From contig NZ_AP025484.1 of the NCBI RefSeq assembly GCF_024347455.1, forward strand, positions 1,302,001 to 1,366,000: a stretch of DNA of 64,000 bases, given 5' to 3'. The stretch is from Vibrio echinoideorum (lineage in GTDB: Bacteria; Pseudomonadota; Gammaproteobacteria; Enterobacterales; Vibrionaceae). The position numbers and the translations under genes are program-made. This document shows positions 8,597 to 18,152 of the stretch, in pieces. Position 1 is the stretch's first letter. Each line of letters opens with the position of its first letter. The notes under the pieces were generated by a model. That model was not told where the DNA came from. It made no database searches and worked only from the letters and a program-made list of their open reading frames with translations.

Positions 8597-10089
8597 TATT
8601 TACTTCCTAAAATTCTTTCTAAAACTTTTAATAATTCATCTACTGAGAAGAAGTGACTCTTGACCTCTTCTTCTGTCAAAACTTCGCCACTGGCATGACT
8701 GGCTTTTTGGTTTCTGTCATCAGCAAGCCGAATCGCCTTATCTAGCCAGTGAGGCAGTTGCGTTGATAACTGCTCTACAACTTTCGGAAACGTTAATAAC
8801 ATAGCGGCTAGCATAGGCTTTAATGATTGATTGCCTCTTGTCATTGCTGACTGAACATTCCCCCCTCTGACAGTTGCTAACCTTTTCGCTGCATACACGC
8901 TAACGCCGTTAACTCCCAAGTAAATTTGCTCAATAAGTCTTTTATCATGCTGAAAAACAGGTCTATTGCCGTTCCACCGCATGACTAAAACTTCCCAGTC
9001 ATTGTTAGCTTCATTGGGTTTCATAAAGTTTTTCAACCAAGCCTCGATTATTTTTTGCAACTCGTTCAACAACCCTTCCAATACCTCTTGTCTGGGGTTT
9101 TGAGATTGTTCGACCTGGTTTCTAAACCGCAATGACGCTAATACATGCTTTTCGATGAGTGGGTGTTTTTGAACCCAGGGGTAGCTAGATAACAACTCTA
9201 CTTTTGCTTGTTCCTCAAATAGCTGTTCTTGTTGTTTGTAATTAAGCGTATATTCATCTTCCGCGATACCCATTACCTCGTTGACTCTAGAAGCAAAGTG
9301 TTTATTGGAATCTAACAACTGTTCGGCAACAGAATTAAGCTCATTAAAAGTTTCTGTTAATCCTGTTGGATCAGATAAGTACCACGAGCGCTCACCAGAA
9401 ATTGTTGAAAATAACTTAGTGTGGATAAACGCTGCGATAGGTTCAGGCTCAATAAACTCAATTGAGTAGTTAACCTCCAGCGCATCGTCAGATATATAAA
9501 AGTCAGCTTGCTTTAATTGGTTCAATACTCGGCGATAGGCTCTTAAGCAGGTGTTCATTTGCTCTGCCGTTGGCGCTTCCGGCTTAACGGTATTATTTAT
9601 TAACAAGGGTTTTACTAACTTACCTGAGCCTTTACTTCGAACAAATTGGGGGAAACGATCTCTGAAGTCCATCCCTTCTATATGCGGTAATGTCGAAAGT
9701 AACCTCGGCATCAACTTTCCCGTTGTCGCATCTTGAAGTATGTAATAGCTTGTATTCTCGTTTGCAGATTCCTCTACACCTACAAGTAAATCATTGGCTT
9801 TATCTGTATGGCTCCAACCATCTAAGTAACCATCATTGGTTAACTGAGCCAATATGTGTCTAATAAGCTCTTTATCTAAATTGCTGTATCGGCATAGTTT
9901 TTCGTTGTCATGGCATCCTGCCAAAATAAGCTTTAACACCAACATCTGAAAAATATTCAAACTTGGCTTACTTTTTGGCGCTGCTACTCGCCATAAATAA
10001 AACGGCCAAAAGATATCTTTTTCATTCTGGTATCGATTCAGCTTACTTTTTAAATAGCAAACATCGTGAATATCTCTATGTGTGATCAT
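8596..10089 (-). CDS. Hypothetical protein with N-terminal winged-helix-like region (TerY-P associated operon)
   Basis: A 497-residue protein I do not recognise. Residues ~45-95 (NIFQMLVLKLILAG to TNDGYLDG) read like a winged helix: three short helices then a small hairpin. The remainder is mainly helical with no visible nucleotide-binding or nuclease motif. It overlaps the SF1 helicase upstream by 4 bp and the McrB-like gene downstream by 1 bp, so it is an obligate member of this operon rather than an accessory. A DNA- or protein-binding adaptor between helicase and AAA+ motor is a reasonable guess, nothing more. Confidence 0.65.
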   Translation of the reverse strand: MITHRDIHDVCYLKSKLNRYQNEKDIFWPFYLWRVAAPKSKPSLNIFQMLVLKLILAGCHDNEKLCRYSNLDKELIRHILAQLTNDGYLDGWSHTDKANDLLVGVEESANENTSYYILQDATTGKLMPRLLSTLPHIEGMDFRDRFPQFVRSKGSGKLVKPLLINNTVKPEAPTAEQMNTCLRAYRRVLNQLKQADFYISDDALEVNYSIEFIEPEPIAAFIHTKLFSTISGERSWYLSDPTGLTETFNELNSVAEQLLDSNKHFASRVNEVMGIAEDEYTLNYKQQEQLFEEQAKVELLSSYPWVQKHPLIEKHVLASLRFRNQVEQSQNPRQEVLEGLLNELQKIIEAWLKNFMKPNEANNDWEVLVMRWNGNRPVFQHDKRLIEQIYLGVNGVSVYAAKRLATVRGGNVQSAMTRGNQSLKPMLAAMLLTFPKVVEQLSTQLPHWLDKAIRLADDRNQKASHASGEVLTEEEVKSHFFSVDELLKVLERILGSK

Positions 10090-13000
10090 GACTTTACCTC
10101 ACAGAGTTCGTGAATAAACGCCCATACTTGAGGAATGGCTTTTTCGGCTGAATTACCAGAAAACATGGCTTTGTCACCAACAACTTTAATTAAACTCTTA
10201 GCTCGACTAAACGCCACGTTTAAACGGTTTGGTGTACGAATGAAACCATATTTTATTCGATATGCGTTCTCATCTGATGCCGAAAAATCATTTGAGCGAA
10301 CCGTTGATAGAATCACCACATCAAACTCTTTTCCCTGAAAAGCATCAACAGAGCCAACACGAATTTTTTCTTCCCCCTCTTCTGTGGTTTTATAACCAGG
10401 CAGATACTCCCAACCGTCGTTTGATTTTTGGCAAATACCTACTTGCGCGAACCTATTTAAAATTAACTCTCGCTGTGCGGCAAAGAAGGTAATAACACCC
10501 ACACTTAAGTTTGGATTTTCTGAAAACAGGTCTTGCACTTCACTAACCACTTTTTGTGCTTCACAATCTCGCTGCCAACTGGTTCCAGAACGCTGTTCCT
10601 TGCCAGACTGCAATGGCAGGTCGATCCACTCGGCTACTTTACCTTTATACTTAGCAATACCTAGATCGAAATGCTCTTCACTTAAGCCTGCTTCAAGTTT
10701 TGGCTCTCCTTCAGCTTCATAAAATGAACGACTAACAAAACCGCCGATATCAGGGTGCATCCTAAATTGGGTATCCAGCATCACAGTTCGCTGAATCCCA
10801 TCTTTGGCTTGGCGATCTTTTAATTGCGTATACAATCGCTCGAAAAGGCTCATTTTGATTGCTTTAGCTGTTTCTTGTTGCAAGTCACCCGCGTTAATCA
10901 TTTCTTTTTCAATATCGGGTTCTAACATTTGCGGTAGCTGGAAGTGATCCCCAACCAAAACGATTCGTTTCGAGGCCAACGCCATGGGAATAAACAAATC
11001 AAGCGGGTTCGCTCTAGCAGCTTCATCTACGATGACCGTATCGAAGGTGAACTCTCCACCAACTTCATTCAAAGAAGCACTAATTTGCTCTTTATACTTT
11101 ACAACCTGCTGACCAGCGGAGCGTTGACACGAGGCACCAATTGACGTCGTGTAGTCTCTTACACTTTTTGCAAGGTAATCCGGTTGATACTTGATTAAGT
11201 CTAAATACTCTTCAATAATATCAGGTATTCCTGCTGCACAATTCATTGCGTGATTGGATATAACATCATTCAATTGATGGAGCGTTGATATTTCATCTTT
11301 TGAAAGCTCAACTTGCAACGATTTCGGTCGGTAATCAGGTATTAAATCATCGAGTAACTTATTTTTGATTTCTCTGAGTTTTTCAAAGTCTTCAGCACTG
11401 AGAGTCAGCTGTTCGATGATTTCATCAAGAACTTCTACTTCTTCTTCATATCGCCCAGTTCTGCGTAGAGCAGATAGACATTTAAATGACTGTTCATAGC
11501 CATCATCATCATACGCTCGATCGGACGTTCGCAACCCTCTCACTTGACTGAGTAACAAGGTGCTAAGAGTTGCATTGCTATCAAAAGCCTGAGTGCCAAA
11601 CAGTTGATCTAGCTTTGCTTTTAAGGACTGAGGTATTGCAAAACCGTGGTTTATCCTAAGGTTATCAATATCCTCAAGAAGACTTTTGATCCGCTCGTGT
11701 TTTTGTTTTTTATCTACACGAGAAGCTAGAATCGTGGCTATATCCTTTCGAATGTTTTTTATAATTTTATAACTGCCATCATTTTGAGTTAACTCATTCG
11801 CAATTTCAGTTAAATGACTTGTTTGTTTCTGGCTCCACTGCTCCAATATATAAGGAGCACGCGTATTATCATCCGCTCTAATAGCTGGAATGCCAAACGC
11901 CTCAGATCTAGCGATCACGTTATCCACCGCATCATTTTGATAGCTGGTAAGCAGTATTTGCCCCGTTAAGTTACTTTTATGTTCTTCTGCCAACCTATTT
12001 TGCAGCGCACTAATAACTTGGGTCTTACCTGTACCAGGAGGGCCGAGAATTAACGCTATATCGGGTGTATTTAAAGCGACATCTAAAGCTTCTATTTGTT
12101 TTTCCGTTGGCTCACCTTTAAATGATCTTCTCGCCGTAGCAGTTAACGGCTTCAGTGTATTTTTGGCTAGTTTTTGCCTAGAAATACTAAAATCTTGATC
12201 TTCAATTAACAGGCGTAAGTCTTTCATTGGATTCAAAAAGCTTGTAATCGAATCTCTTGCTTGCTCGCGTCGTTGCATTTGCACAATTGAGCCACTAATC
12301 GACAAATAAATAACACCTTTTTCTTCAGGCTTTCCGTAAGAGTTTAAGTTAAGTGTTATGTACTGATGAGTATGCCCCGAAAATTGAGCAGCAATACTCT
12401 GTAACTTTTCATCCTTTTCAAGCCCCAAATCACCAATATTGTTTTCTAACCAGCTAGGCAAGCGTTTGTTAATTTCTAAGGTGTGGTTAGGTTCTTCTCT
12501 CAAAACGGCGGCAAGCTCTTTAACTTTCTCAAGATCTTTTTCTTGGAAGTAAAACTTCCATTTCACACCATCAATTGAGTCTTCTTTATCAACTTTTATA
12601 TAGCGAACAAAACCTGCCTTATTAGCTAGTTCCACTGCTTTTTCTTTAACTTTTAGGTTGTATTGGTTCCATAAGTTTATGTATGTTGAATTGTCTCGAT
12701 TTAACTCCTCAAGCTTTTGCTTTATCAAAGGGTCTTGAATGCGAGCTGCAACCGTATAATCAACAAACGAGAATTCACAATCTAGTGAACTTAAATTGAA
12801 CTTAACTTTACGGCGCAATCTCTTAACCGATTTCGCCCACATTCTTTGTTCTGGAGTATATTGCACCTCAAGCAAGCTAGTTTTACCTACAATCGTTAGC
12901 CCTCTATTATCAACAACGCTTGCATTACTGATCGCAGTTAACACTTTCGATTGGTTATTAACATGAAGTACAAACTCACTTTTTAGCCAGTCTGTAACGC

Positions 13001-13364
13001 TGTCAATGTCTTTGGTTTTTAACTTCGCGAGTTTGGCAACTTGCTCAATAATGTTTTCATCAACAGAAACTTGTAGCTCGTTAAAATCCAAGTTATTCGG
13101 TAAACAAGGAATCGCTTGAATAAGCACCTTATTTTTTTGTTTAGAAATCGGTATCCAAATAAAGTGTTCAATGTCACCATAGCTATCAAATACATCATCG
13201 TTCGTTACCTTTTCCAATAGATCTTTTTGCTTAATAAACAGCTCGTCGTAGATGACGTGAAAAGAAATATCTTGTTCACAATCAAAGGCCGAAATAGCAT
13301 CCTCGTCGATGGCAACTTCAATGATCTTTTCTTGAGTTAAATGTTTTAGATCTTGCGTGTTCAT
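10086..13364 (-). CDS. Superfamily 1 (UPF1/Dna2-like) helicase
   Basis: A 1092-residue protein. The C-terminal ~650 residues contain SF1B helicase motifs: Walker A ILGPPGTGKTQ near residue 440, Walker B VIVDEAARANP near 776, LVGDHFQLPQ (motif III), TQFRMHPDIG (motif IV region), VDAFQGKEFDVVI (motif V) and NVAFSRAK (motif VI). The DEAA box and AFQG motif place it with UPF1/Dna2-type AAA_11/AAA_12 helicases that act on DNA or RNA. The N-terminal 400 residues are unassigned. It starts 4 bp after the kinase stop codon and overlaps the next gene, so it belongs to the vWA-PP2C-kinase operon. It could process invading nucleic acid once the kinase module signals (inference). Confidence 0.85.
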   Translation of the reverse strand: MNTQDLKHLTQEKIIEVAIDEDAISAFDCEQDISFHVIYDELFIKQKDLLEKVTNDDVFDSYGDIEHFIWIPISKQKNKVLIQAIPCLPNNLDFNELQVSVDENIIEQVAKLAKLKTKDIDSVTDWLKSEFVLHVNNQSKVLTAISNASVVDNRGLTIVGKTSLLEVQYTPEQRMWAKSVKRLRRKVKFNLSSLDCEFSFVDYTVAARIQDPLIKQKLEELNRDNSTYINLWNQYNLKVKEKAVELANKAGFVRYIKVDKEDSIDGVKWKFYFQEKDLEKVKELAAVLREEPNHTLEINKRLPSWLENNIGDLGLEKDEKLQSIAAQFSGHTHQYITLNLNSYGKPEEKGVIYLSISGSIVQMQRREQARDSITSFLNPMKDLRLLIEDQDFSISRQKLAKNTLKPLTATARRSFKGEPTEKQIEALDVALNTPDIALILGPPGTGKTQVISALQNRLAEEHKSNLTGQILLTSYQNDAVDNVIARSEAFGIPAIRADDNTRAPYILEQWSQKQTSHLTEIANELTQNDGSYKIIKNIRKDIATILASRVDKKQKHERIKSLLEDIDNLRINHGFAIPQSLKAKLDQLFGTQAFDSNATLSTLLLSQVRGLRTSDRAYDDDGYEQSFKCLSALRRTGRYEEEVEVLDEIIEQLTLSAEDFEKLREIKNKLLDDLIPDYRPKSLQVELSKDEISTLHQLNDVISNHAMNCAAGIPDIIEEYLDLIKYQPDYLAKSVRDYTTSIGASCQRSAGQQVVKYKEQISASLNEVGGEFTFDTVIVDEAARANPLDLFIPMALASKRIVLVGDHFQLPQMLEPDIEKEMINAGDLQQETAKAIKMSLFERLYTQLKDRQAKDGIQRTVMLDTQFRMHPDIGGFVSRSFYEAEGEPKLEAGLSEEHFDLGIAKYKGKVAEWIDLPLQSGKEQRSGTSWQRDCEAQKVVSEVQDLFSENPNLSVGVITFFAAQRELILNRFAQVGICQKSNDGWEYLPGYKTTEEGEEKIRVGSVDAFQGKEFDVVILSTVRSNDFSASDENAYRIKYGFIRTPNRLNVAFSRAKSLIKVVGDKAMFSGNSAEKAIPQVWAFIHELCEVKS

Positions 13365-13368
13365 CTGC

Positions 13369-14829
13369 TTACCACCTCAACCTAAATAAATTTGCTATTT
13401 GGGACTCAGGGATATCAATGATCGGCTTGATAAGTAACCATTGATTAGTCCTGGTTGAAGCCGGAACTGGCGTTTTCGAGCTGAAAGTTTGAAGTTTGTT
13501 TTTACCCATTCCCATCTCAAAAGATTTAGCACCAATTGGAGTGAGTTCTAAACCTTCTTTGGTAAAGCGTATCGACAGTAAATCTTGTGATTCCGACCAA
13601 TACACAGAACCAGGGCAAGAATTTCTGAGAACAATGGTTTCGCCAATATTAAGCGTTTGGTGATACCCCGTATCAACGTATGTATCGTTAAGCGTTGCAT
13701 TAGGTAGTTCTAAAATAGATAAATCTTGAAGGTTATTACGGATATACAAAACTTGACGATTATTCATCAAGGACTCGCAGAATGGACACTCTAATTGCCC
13801 TCCACTCACCAAGAAGTTAAAAGTAGCATTACATTCGTTGTTTTGGCACTTCACTAGCATATGTTCAAGCTGTTCAAAGATTTCCGCCCATTCACTTAAA
13901 CTGGGTCTGACAAGCGGATCATCTTTGCCTGCGTTAAAACACAGCTCAAATAAACGATAAAGAGGCTTTAGCGCAACCAGCTCTAATGGAATGCCTTTTG
14001 GATAATCGTCATCTAGGGCATTTGAATGATCCGTTAAGTGATATATCCAAGGCAACTCACCCGAAAACGCTCGCTCTTCATCTTCAGGAGTACCATTTTC
14101 AACCGCTTCACCAATAAATGGATGATTAGTTGTTAATAGCTTCATCGCGACGATTGCAAAGCTCCAAGCATCCGTCAGTGAGGAAACAAAACTATCACCA
14201 TTAATAACTTCTGGCGCACCAAACCCTGGACTAAAAATACGACCTGGCTTGCCTTCATCAGTTAAAAAATCAAAACTTTCACGTTGGTTGACACAAATGT
14301 TGTCACAATCAATTAACCACACTTCAGAGTAGGCAGGATTTTCTGAAACAAAGATGTTGGCGGGAGATAAGTCACCGTATGCTAATCCTCTTGCGTGAAG
14401 ATCTGACAATGTTCTGGCGAGCTTTGCCAAAATAGTCATTCGACGTCTTAAGCCACCCGTTGATAAGTAATGCTCTGGTGAACCTTGTGAAGCAATTAAC
14501 TCTTCAGTTTCATTCATTAACGATTCGAGAGGAATCAATCCGTCCATCAGCTCCATTGCATAACCAAAGTTATTCCCGTCCATTGCAATACGCGAAAATG
14601 GTTTAGCTATATTTAACCGCTCTAAAGGTTGTCTCATTAACCAATGAACATGCTCAAGCCATTTTCTTTTTTTATCTTTATCCCGTTGAGTGCTCATTTT
14701 TACTAGTACATTGTCCACCTGAGTTGTACAAACAACTCCTTGCCCACCTTGCCCAATCTTTTTGACTAACTCAAATTCCTGACCAAATGTGTCAGTAACT
14801 ATGCGTTTTTTTGCTTGTTCACTTGCCAT
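13369..14829 (-). CDS. Ser/Thr protein kinase with zinc ribbon (TerY-P triad kinase)
   Basis: A 486-residue protein. The kinase domain has a glycine loop GQGGQG (26-31), lysine 44 in the VKM strand, a catalytic-loop variant YGDLSPAN with D153, a metal-binding variant IDCDN in place of DFG near 174-177, and an APE motif (FGAPE). A four-cysteine ribbon follows (CQNNEC ... CPFC, about residues 330-355), then a beta-rich tail. vWA plus PP2C plus zinc-ribbon kinase is the TerY-P triad known from comparative genomics of tellurite-resistance type systems. It starts 26 bp after the phosphatase gene. The target is unknown; the helicase and AAA+ proteins downstream are the obvious candidates. Confidence 0.85.
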   Translation of the reverse strand: MASEQAKKRIVTDTFGQEFELVKKIGQGGQGVVCTTQVDNVLVKMSTQRDKDKKRKWLEHVHWLMRQPLERLNIAKPFSRIAMDGNNFGYAMELMDGLIPLESLMNETEELIASQGSPEHYLSTGGLRRRMTILAKLARTLSDLHARGLAYGDLSPANIFVSENPAYSEVWLIDCDNICVNQRESFDFLTDEGKPGRIFSPGFGAPEVINGDSFVSSLTDAWSFAIVAMKLLTTNHPFIGEAVENGTPEDEERAFSGELPWIYHLTDHSNALDDDYPKGIPLELVALKPLYRLFELCFNAGKDDPLVRPSLSEWAEIFEQLEHMLVKCQNNECNATFNFLVSGGQLECPFCESLMNNRQVLYIRNNLQDLSILELPNATLNDTYVDTGYHQTLNIGETIVLRNSCPGSVYWSESQDLLSIRFTKEGLELTPIGAKSFEMGMGKNKLQTFSSKTPVPASTRTNQWLLIKPIIDIPESQIANLFRLRW

Positions 14830-14855
14830 TTGTTTATAACCTTTATTCTGTACTG

Positions 14856-15545
14856 CTAGCTCAAGACCATTACAGCGAGTGTCTTATCATCGGTGTGGTT
14901 AGGCGTACCCCAATTCCTAAATTCGTTTTTTAACCAAGCCTTAGCTTGTCTAATGCTCTTGACCTTGGTATTTTCTACAATCGTATTTACGAACGCCAAC
15001 TCCATGCCTTGGTGTAGGTCTTCACTAATACCATCCGTCATTACCGCAATTACATCACCTACATTTAATTGCTGCCGCGTAACTTGCCAGTCGGAAAACT
15101 GTTTAGACTTACCTAAGCCAGTAGTGATATTGCCAAAATCATTTGTATCCAACCTTTCTGTTGATTGTTGCGAAGTTAAAATTAAGCCGTCACCTAACTG
15201 AAACGTTCTGAGTTCTCCGCTATCAGTAACCCAGGCAATCAAACAAGTTGTCACTGCATCGCTGGCTCTTATATCACGAAGCGAATTCAACCACTTTTGA
15301 TAAATCAGTTTGATAAGCGCTTTATTTTCAATGCTGAAATCTGCTGTTTTTATCACGTCAAATGCAGCTCTACATGCTTGTTTTGATCCCATATCAGAAT
15401 GAGGTTTAGATCCCATTCCATCACAGACAACAGCGAGCCAACCAGTTGGCACCCGCTTTATTAGCACTGAATCTTGATTGGGTTGACCATTTAGTAAATG
15501 ACCAGGCCCAATTACAGACACACTTAGATGACGAAGACTTACCAT
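14856..15545 (-). CDS. PP2C-type protein phosphatase (TerY-P triad)
   Basis: A 229-residue PPM/PP2C phosphatase: NQD at residues 23-25, VCDGMGS at 40-46 (the metal-binding D-G pair), VMTDGISEDL in the second half, and TDDKTL near the C-terminus. All metal-coordinating aspartates expected of the family are visible, so it should be active. PP2C enzymes remove phosphate from Ser/Thr residues; here the natural substrate is whatever the neighbouring kinase phosphorylates, including the kinase itself. The gene overlaps the vWA gene by 7 bp, so stoichiometry of the triad is probably set by translational coupling. Confidence 0.88.
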   Translation of the reverse strand: MVSLRHLSVSVIGPGHLLNGQPNQDSVLIKRVPTGWLAVVCDGMGSKPHSDMGSKQACRAAFDVIKTADFSIENKALIKLIYQKWLNSLRDIRASDAVTTCLIAWVTDSGELRTFQLGDGLILTSQQSTERLDTNDFGNITTGLGKSKQFSDWQVTRQQLNVGDVIAVMTDGISEDLHQGMELAFVNTIVENTKVKSIRQAKAWLKNEFRNWGTPNHTDDKTLAVMVLS

Positions 15546-16231
15546 TGGCCTTCTAGATCTAGACCTAAATCGTCGTCATCGTTGTCTAGTTCATCAAAGT
15601 CAATAGGTACGAGTTCGTTAGGGGTTCTACTTTGAGAGCGAGCGGTTACGCTCATAGTAACCGCTCTAAAGAAACGGTGAATGTCTCTGGCTTCATTGGC
15701 TTTAAATACTGGAGCTTCTAAGTCATTGTTAAATGCCTCAAGTACATCGGTATTAGCTTCGGCCCCTATCGCCATGGCAAAACGACTGGCTTTTTGACCA
15801 CGTTCACTCGTGGTTAAACGTTCTAAACCAGCTTTCCAACTGTCGGTTGGAATGCCGTCAGAAAGTAAAATTAATACAGGACGATAGTCACGAGATGTAA
15901 TCAGCTCTTTATCTTCAAGCACATCAGTTGCCAATTCGAAAGCATGACCCATTGGTGTGCGGCCAATCGCATCAAGTGGCTGCATTGCTTCTATTTCAGT
16001 AGCTTTGGCAAGTGGTAAATGCATTTCAGCTGCATCGCCACCAAAGGTGATTAAACCAACTTGAATTTCAGCTTGTCGTGCAGACTCTTGCCTAAAGGTT
16101 GAAACCATATTCTGGACGGCTTCATTAAGCGCAGCGATCTTTCCGTCTACCGACATACTACCACTGGTGTCTGCTAGAATGATGACAGGTAGTGCTCTTG
16201 CTTTTGCTACTGCGAATTTTTTTAAACTCAT
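15539..16231 (-). CDS. TerY-like von Willebrand factor A domain protein
   Basis: A 230-residue vWA protein with an intact MIDAS motif D21-T-S23-G-S25 (ILADTSGSM), a threonine at IGRTPMG, and LLSDGIPTD. It lacks a signal peptide, so it is cytoplasmic. TerY-type vWA proteins bind divalent metal and mediate protein contacts; with the PP2C and kinase genes immediately downstream it forms the TerY-P triad. It is the first gene of the seven-gene operon ending at 4326. A 25-bp interrupted palindrome lies 17 bp upstream of the start and may be its operator. Confidence 0.88.
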   Translation of the reverse strand: MSLKKFAVAKARALPVIILADTSGSMSVDGKIAALNEAVQNMVSTFRQESARQAEIQVGLITFGGDAAEMHLPLAKATEIEAMQPLDAIGRTPMGHAFELATDVLEDKELITSRDYRPVLILLSDGIPTDSWKAGLERLTTSERGQKASRFAMAIGAEANTDVLEAFNNDLEAPVFKANEARDIHRFFRAVTMSVTARSQSRTPNELVPIDFDELDNDDDDLGLDLEGQW

Positions 16232-16247
16232 TTTCTATCCTTTTAAT

Positions 16248-16272
16248 TTTGATTGACTGTATGCCAATCAAA
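16248..16272. promoter_or_regulatory. Interrupted palindrome upstream of the vWA operon
   Basis: TTTGATTG and CAATCAAA form perfect 8-bp arms around a 9-bp centre, 17-41 bp before the vWA start codon. Size and position fit a dimeric repressor operator; no regulator gene sits next to it and no second copy was noticed. Confidence 0.4.
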
Positions 16273-16437
16273 CTTCAATTACTGTAAATGTTTGTGACCG
16301 TGCTTATAGCAACGAGCTTTTCGTAAATGCCGTTAACACTATCCCTCTTTCCGCCATAACCAATAGAACATTGTTCATATTTTTCAATTCTGGTTTTATG
16401 CCAGCATGCTTATAATTTTATTGCCAAGTAAAAGACG

Positions 16438-17061
16438 TCATAAACTCACGGCAATTGCCGTTGTGACGAGTCTGTTCCCCGCATTTCTTGCTGCGATTGA
16501 AAAGCCTGCAATCGCTACCACAAACACCCACAAAGATTGATAACTTACTTCTAAAAGATACTCGCCCAAGAATTGCTTCGCGACCAGCAAGGCAAAGGCA
16601 CTGACAAAAGATACAGCCGCCGCATCCCTATACAACAAATAAGCTCTGTGAGTTGAAGCCACTTCGTCCTGCTTATTGGATGGACGATAAAACTCTTTGT
16701 ACCAATGACTGTTCTGCTCACTATTATTTTGCTTCAACAAATCATACTCGGACACGCGGGCCTTTAGGAGCACAGTGTCAATACGTCGATCTTTCTCTGA
16801 TAACTGTATAAAGCGATGCCCAGGTAACACATTGCTCCATCGCCAAAATACCAAGACGCTCTTGACTTCAGCCGGCATAAGGTGGCTAAGCCACCCCGAA
16901 ATCGCACCTATCGCTAACATCGCTCCACCGGTGTCTTTTAGTATATTGACATAACTGATATCAAAAGAACTTTGATTAACAAGTGATATCACGGTGAACT
17001 GAAGAACCATCAACACCGAGAGCGGGACAATGTTATTGGCTTTCATCGATAGGCCCACCAT
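16438..17061 (-). CDS. Membrane protein with four predicted helices, partner of the MBL-fold protein
   Basis: A 207-residue protein with hydrophobic segments at about residues 10-27, 40-58, 143-165 and 172-192, and a charged loop of roughly 80 residues between the second and third. I recognise no family. It overlaps the end of the MBL-fold gene by 1 bp, so the two are coupled. Pairing a soluble hydrolase with a small polytopic membrane protein resembles two-gene defence designs in which one partner senses or makes a signal and the other acts at the membrane, but this is inference. Confidence 0.6.
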   Translation of the reverse strand: MVGLSMKANNIVPLSVLMVLQFTVISLVNQSSFDISYVNILKDTGGAMLAIGAISGWLSHLMPAEVKSVLVFWRWSNVLPGHRFIQLSEKDRRIDTVLLKARVSEYDLLKQNNSEQNSHWYKEFYRPSNKQDEVASTHRAYLLYRDAAAVSFVSAFALLVAKQFLGEYLLEVSYQSLWVFVVAIAGFSIAARNAGNRLVTTAIAVSL

Positions 17062-18152
17062 TATGCCACCTCTTCTTCATAGTCGAAGTGATATGGCTCA
17101 GGATTCATACTATTCCATCTATCACGACCAGGAGCATTATAATGGTGACAAATATCGGAGCCTCTCGTCGCTAGTGCTTTGACACCTCGGTGAGTAAAAG
17201 CATTCATAACCGCTTTTCGTGGGTGCTTAGGCTCACCATTTTTAGCAGTAGAGGCAATCGCCGTAATATTACGAGACGAACCTTGCCCGATAGGCTCTCC
17301 AACCAAACGATTTAAAACTGTCGGCCCGATGTTACGCTTACTGCCATGATGTGGGATCTGCATAAATCGAAGCTCTGCTCCGCTCGTACACTGCTCGATT
17401 TGATCTGCCGCGTAATCCAAAGCCTGAATGCCCGCATCCCCAGTAAAAACAGAGCGCCTTCCCTCGACGACCAATTGGGTGATTACACTTAAGTTGTTCT
17501 TCGCCGATGTGACTCCGTCATCATCAATCTGGTCTTCACCCCAAATGGCAAAGAAACGACTAATAGATGCGGCCACTTTGTCAAAAAAGCTTTCTAATGC
17601 ATTCGTTGCAATGGCTTTTTCCGGCATGCCATCGAAATCAGGAATGAGGGATTCGTAGTATTCAACAGAAGGACCAAGAACCTTAACACCACCTCCTGTG
17701 TCCGTTAAACCCGTAAAAGGTTCACGTACAGTAACCGCTTTCGATTCAGCCAACTGAACCAATGACCAAGCTTTTTCGAGGTTTTGCTTAAGGCGATCCC
17801 CTAAGCTATTGTCCGTCACGCGTCCATCTTTGAATTTATCAGCAAGCCCTTGATTATGTAGCCACGGTTGATGAATCCAAAGTTCTTTTACTTCGAGTTC
17901 ATTGAGGACGGTTTCCAAACCGTTGATATGGTCTTGATCAGCGTGAGTATTAATGACCAAGTCCACTTTGGAAGTACCGAAACAAGTGGTGATGTGATCA
18001 ATAATCTTTGAACCTGTACTTTGAAAACCACCATCAATCACAACTACCGTTTGCTCGTCACGATGACCGTGTAGATTACCGTAGCGAAGTGCGATTGCAT
18101 CACCACTCTTAGACTCTTCACCAACACCTAAAAAATCAATTTCGTAACCCAT
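17061..18152 (-). CDS. Metallo-beta-lactamase-fold hydrolase (ComEC C-terminal-like)
   Basis: A 363-residue MBL-fold protein. The metal motif H70-x-D72-x-D74-H75 (THADQDHING) is complete. GDAGIQAL supplies the later aspartate, and IPHHGSKRN gives the distal histidine typical of the ComEC/Rec2 C-terminal domain family, which includes nucleases and phosphodiesterases. There is no signal peptide or membrane segment in this chain. It is the first gene of a two-gene unit with the membrane protein. Substrate could be nucleic acid or a nucleotide; the sequence does not decide. Confidence 0.8.
   Translation of the reverse strand: MGYEIDFLGVGEESKSGDAIALRYGNLHGHRDEQTVVVIDGGFQSTGSKIIDHITTCFGTSKVDLVINTHADQDHINGLETVLNELEVKELWIHQPWLHNQGLADKFKDGRVTDNSLGDRLKQNLEKAWSLVQLAESKAVTVREPFTGLTDTGGGVKVLGPSVEYYESLIPDFDGMPEKAIATNALESFFDKVAASISRFFAIWGEDQIDDDGVTSAKNNLSVITQLVVEGRRSVFTGDAGIQALDYAADQIEQCTSGAELRFMQIPHHGSKRNIGPTVLNRLVGEPIGQGSSRNITAIASTAKNGEPKHPRKAVMNAFTHRGVKALATRGSDICHHYNAPGRDRWNSMNPEPYHFDYEEEVA

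Noticed and set aside
13369..14829. Kinase as a pseudokinase because HRD and DFG motifs are altered
   Set aside because: The glycine loop, lysine, catalytic-loop aspartate in GDLSPAN and metal-binding aspartates are all present, a pattern seen in active atypical bacterial kinases.
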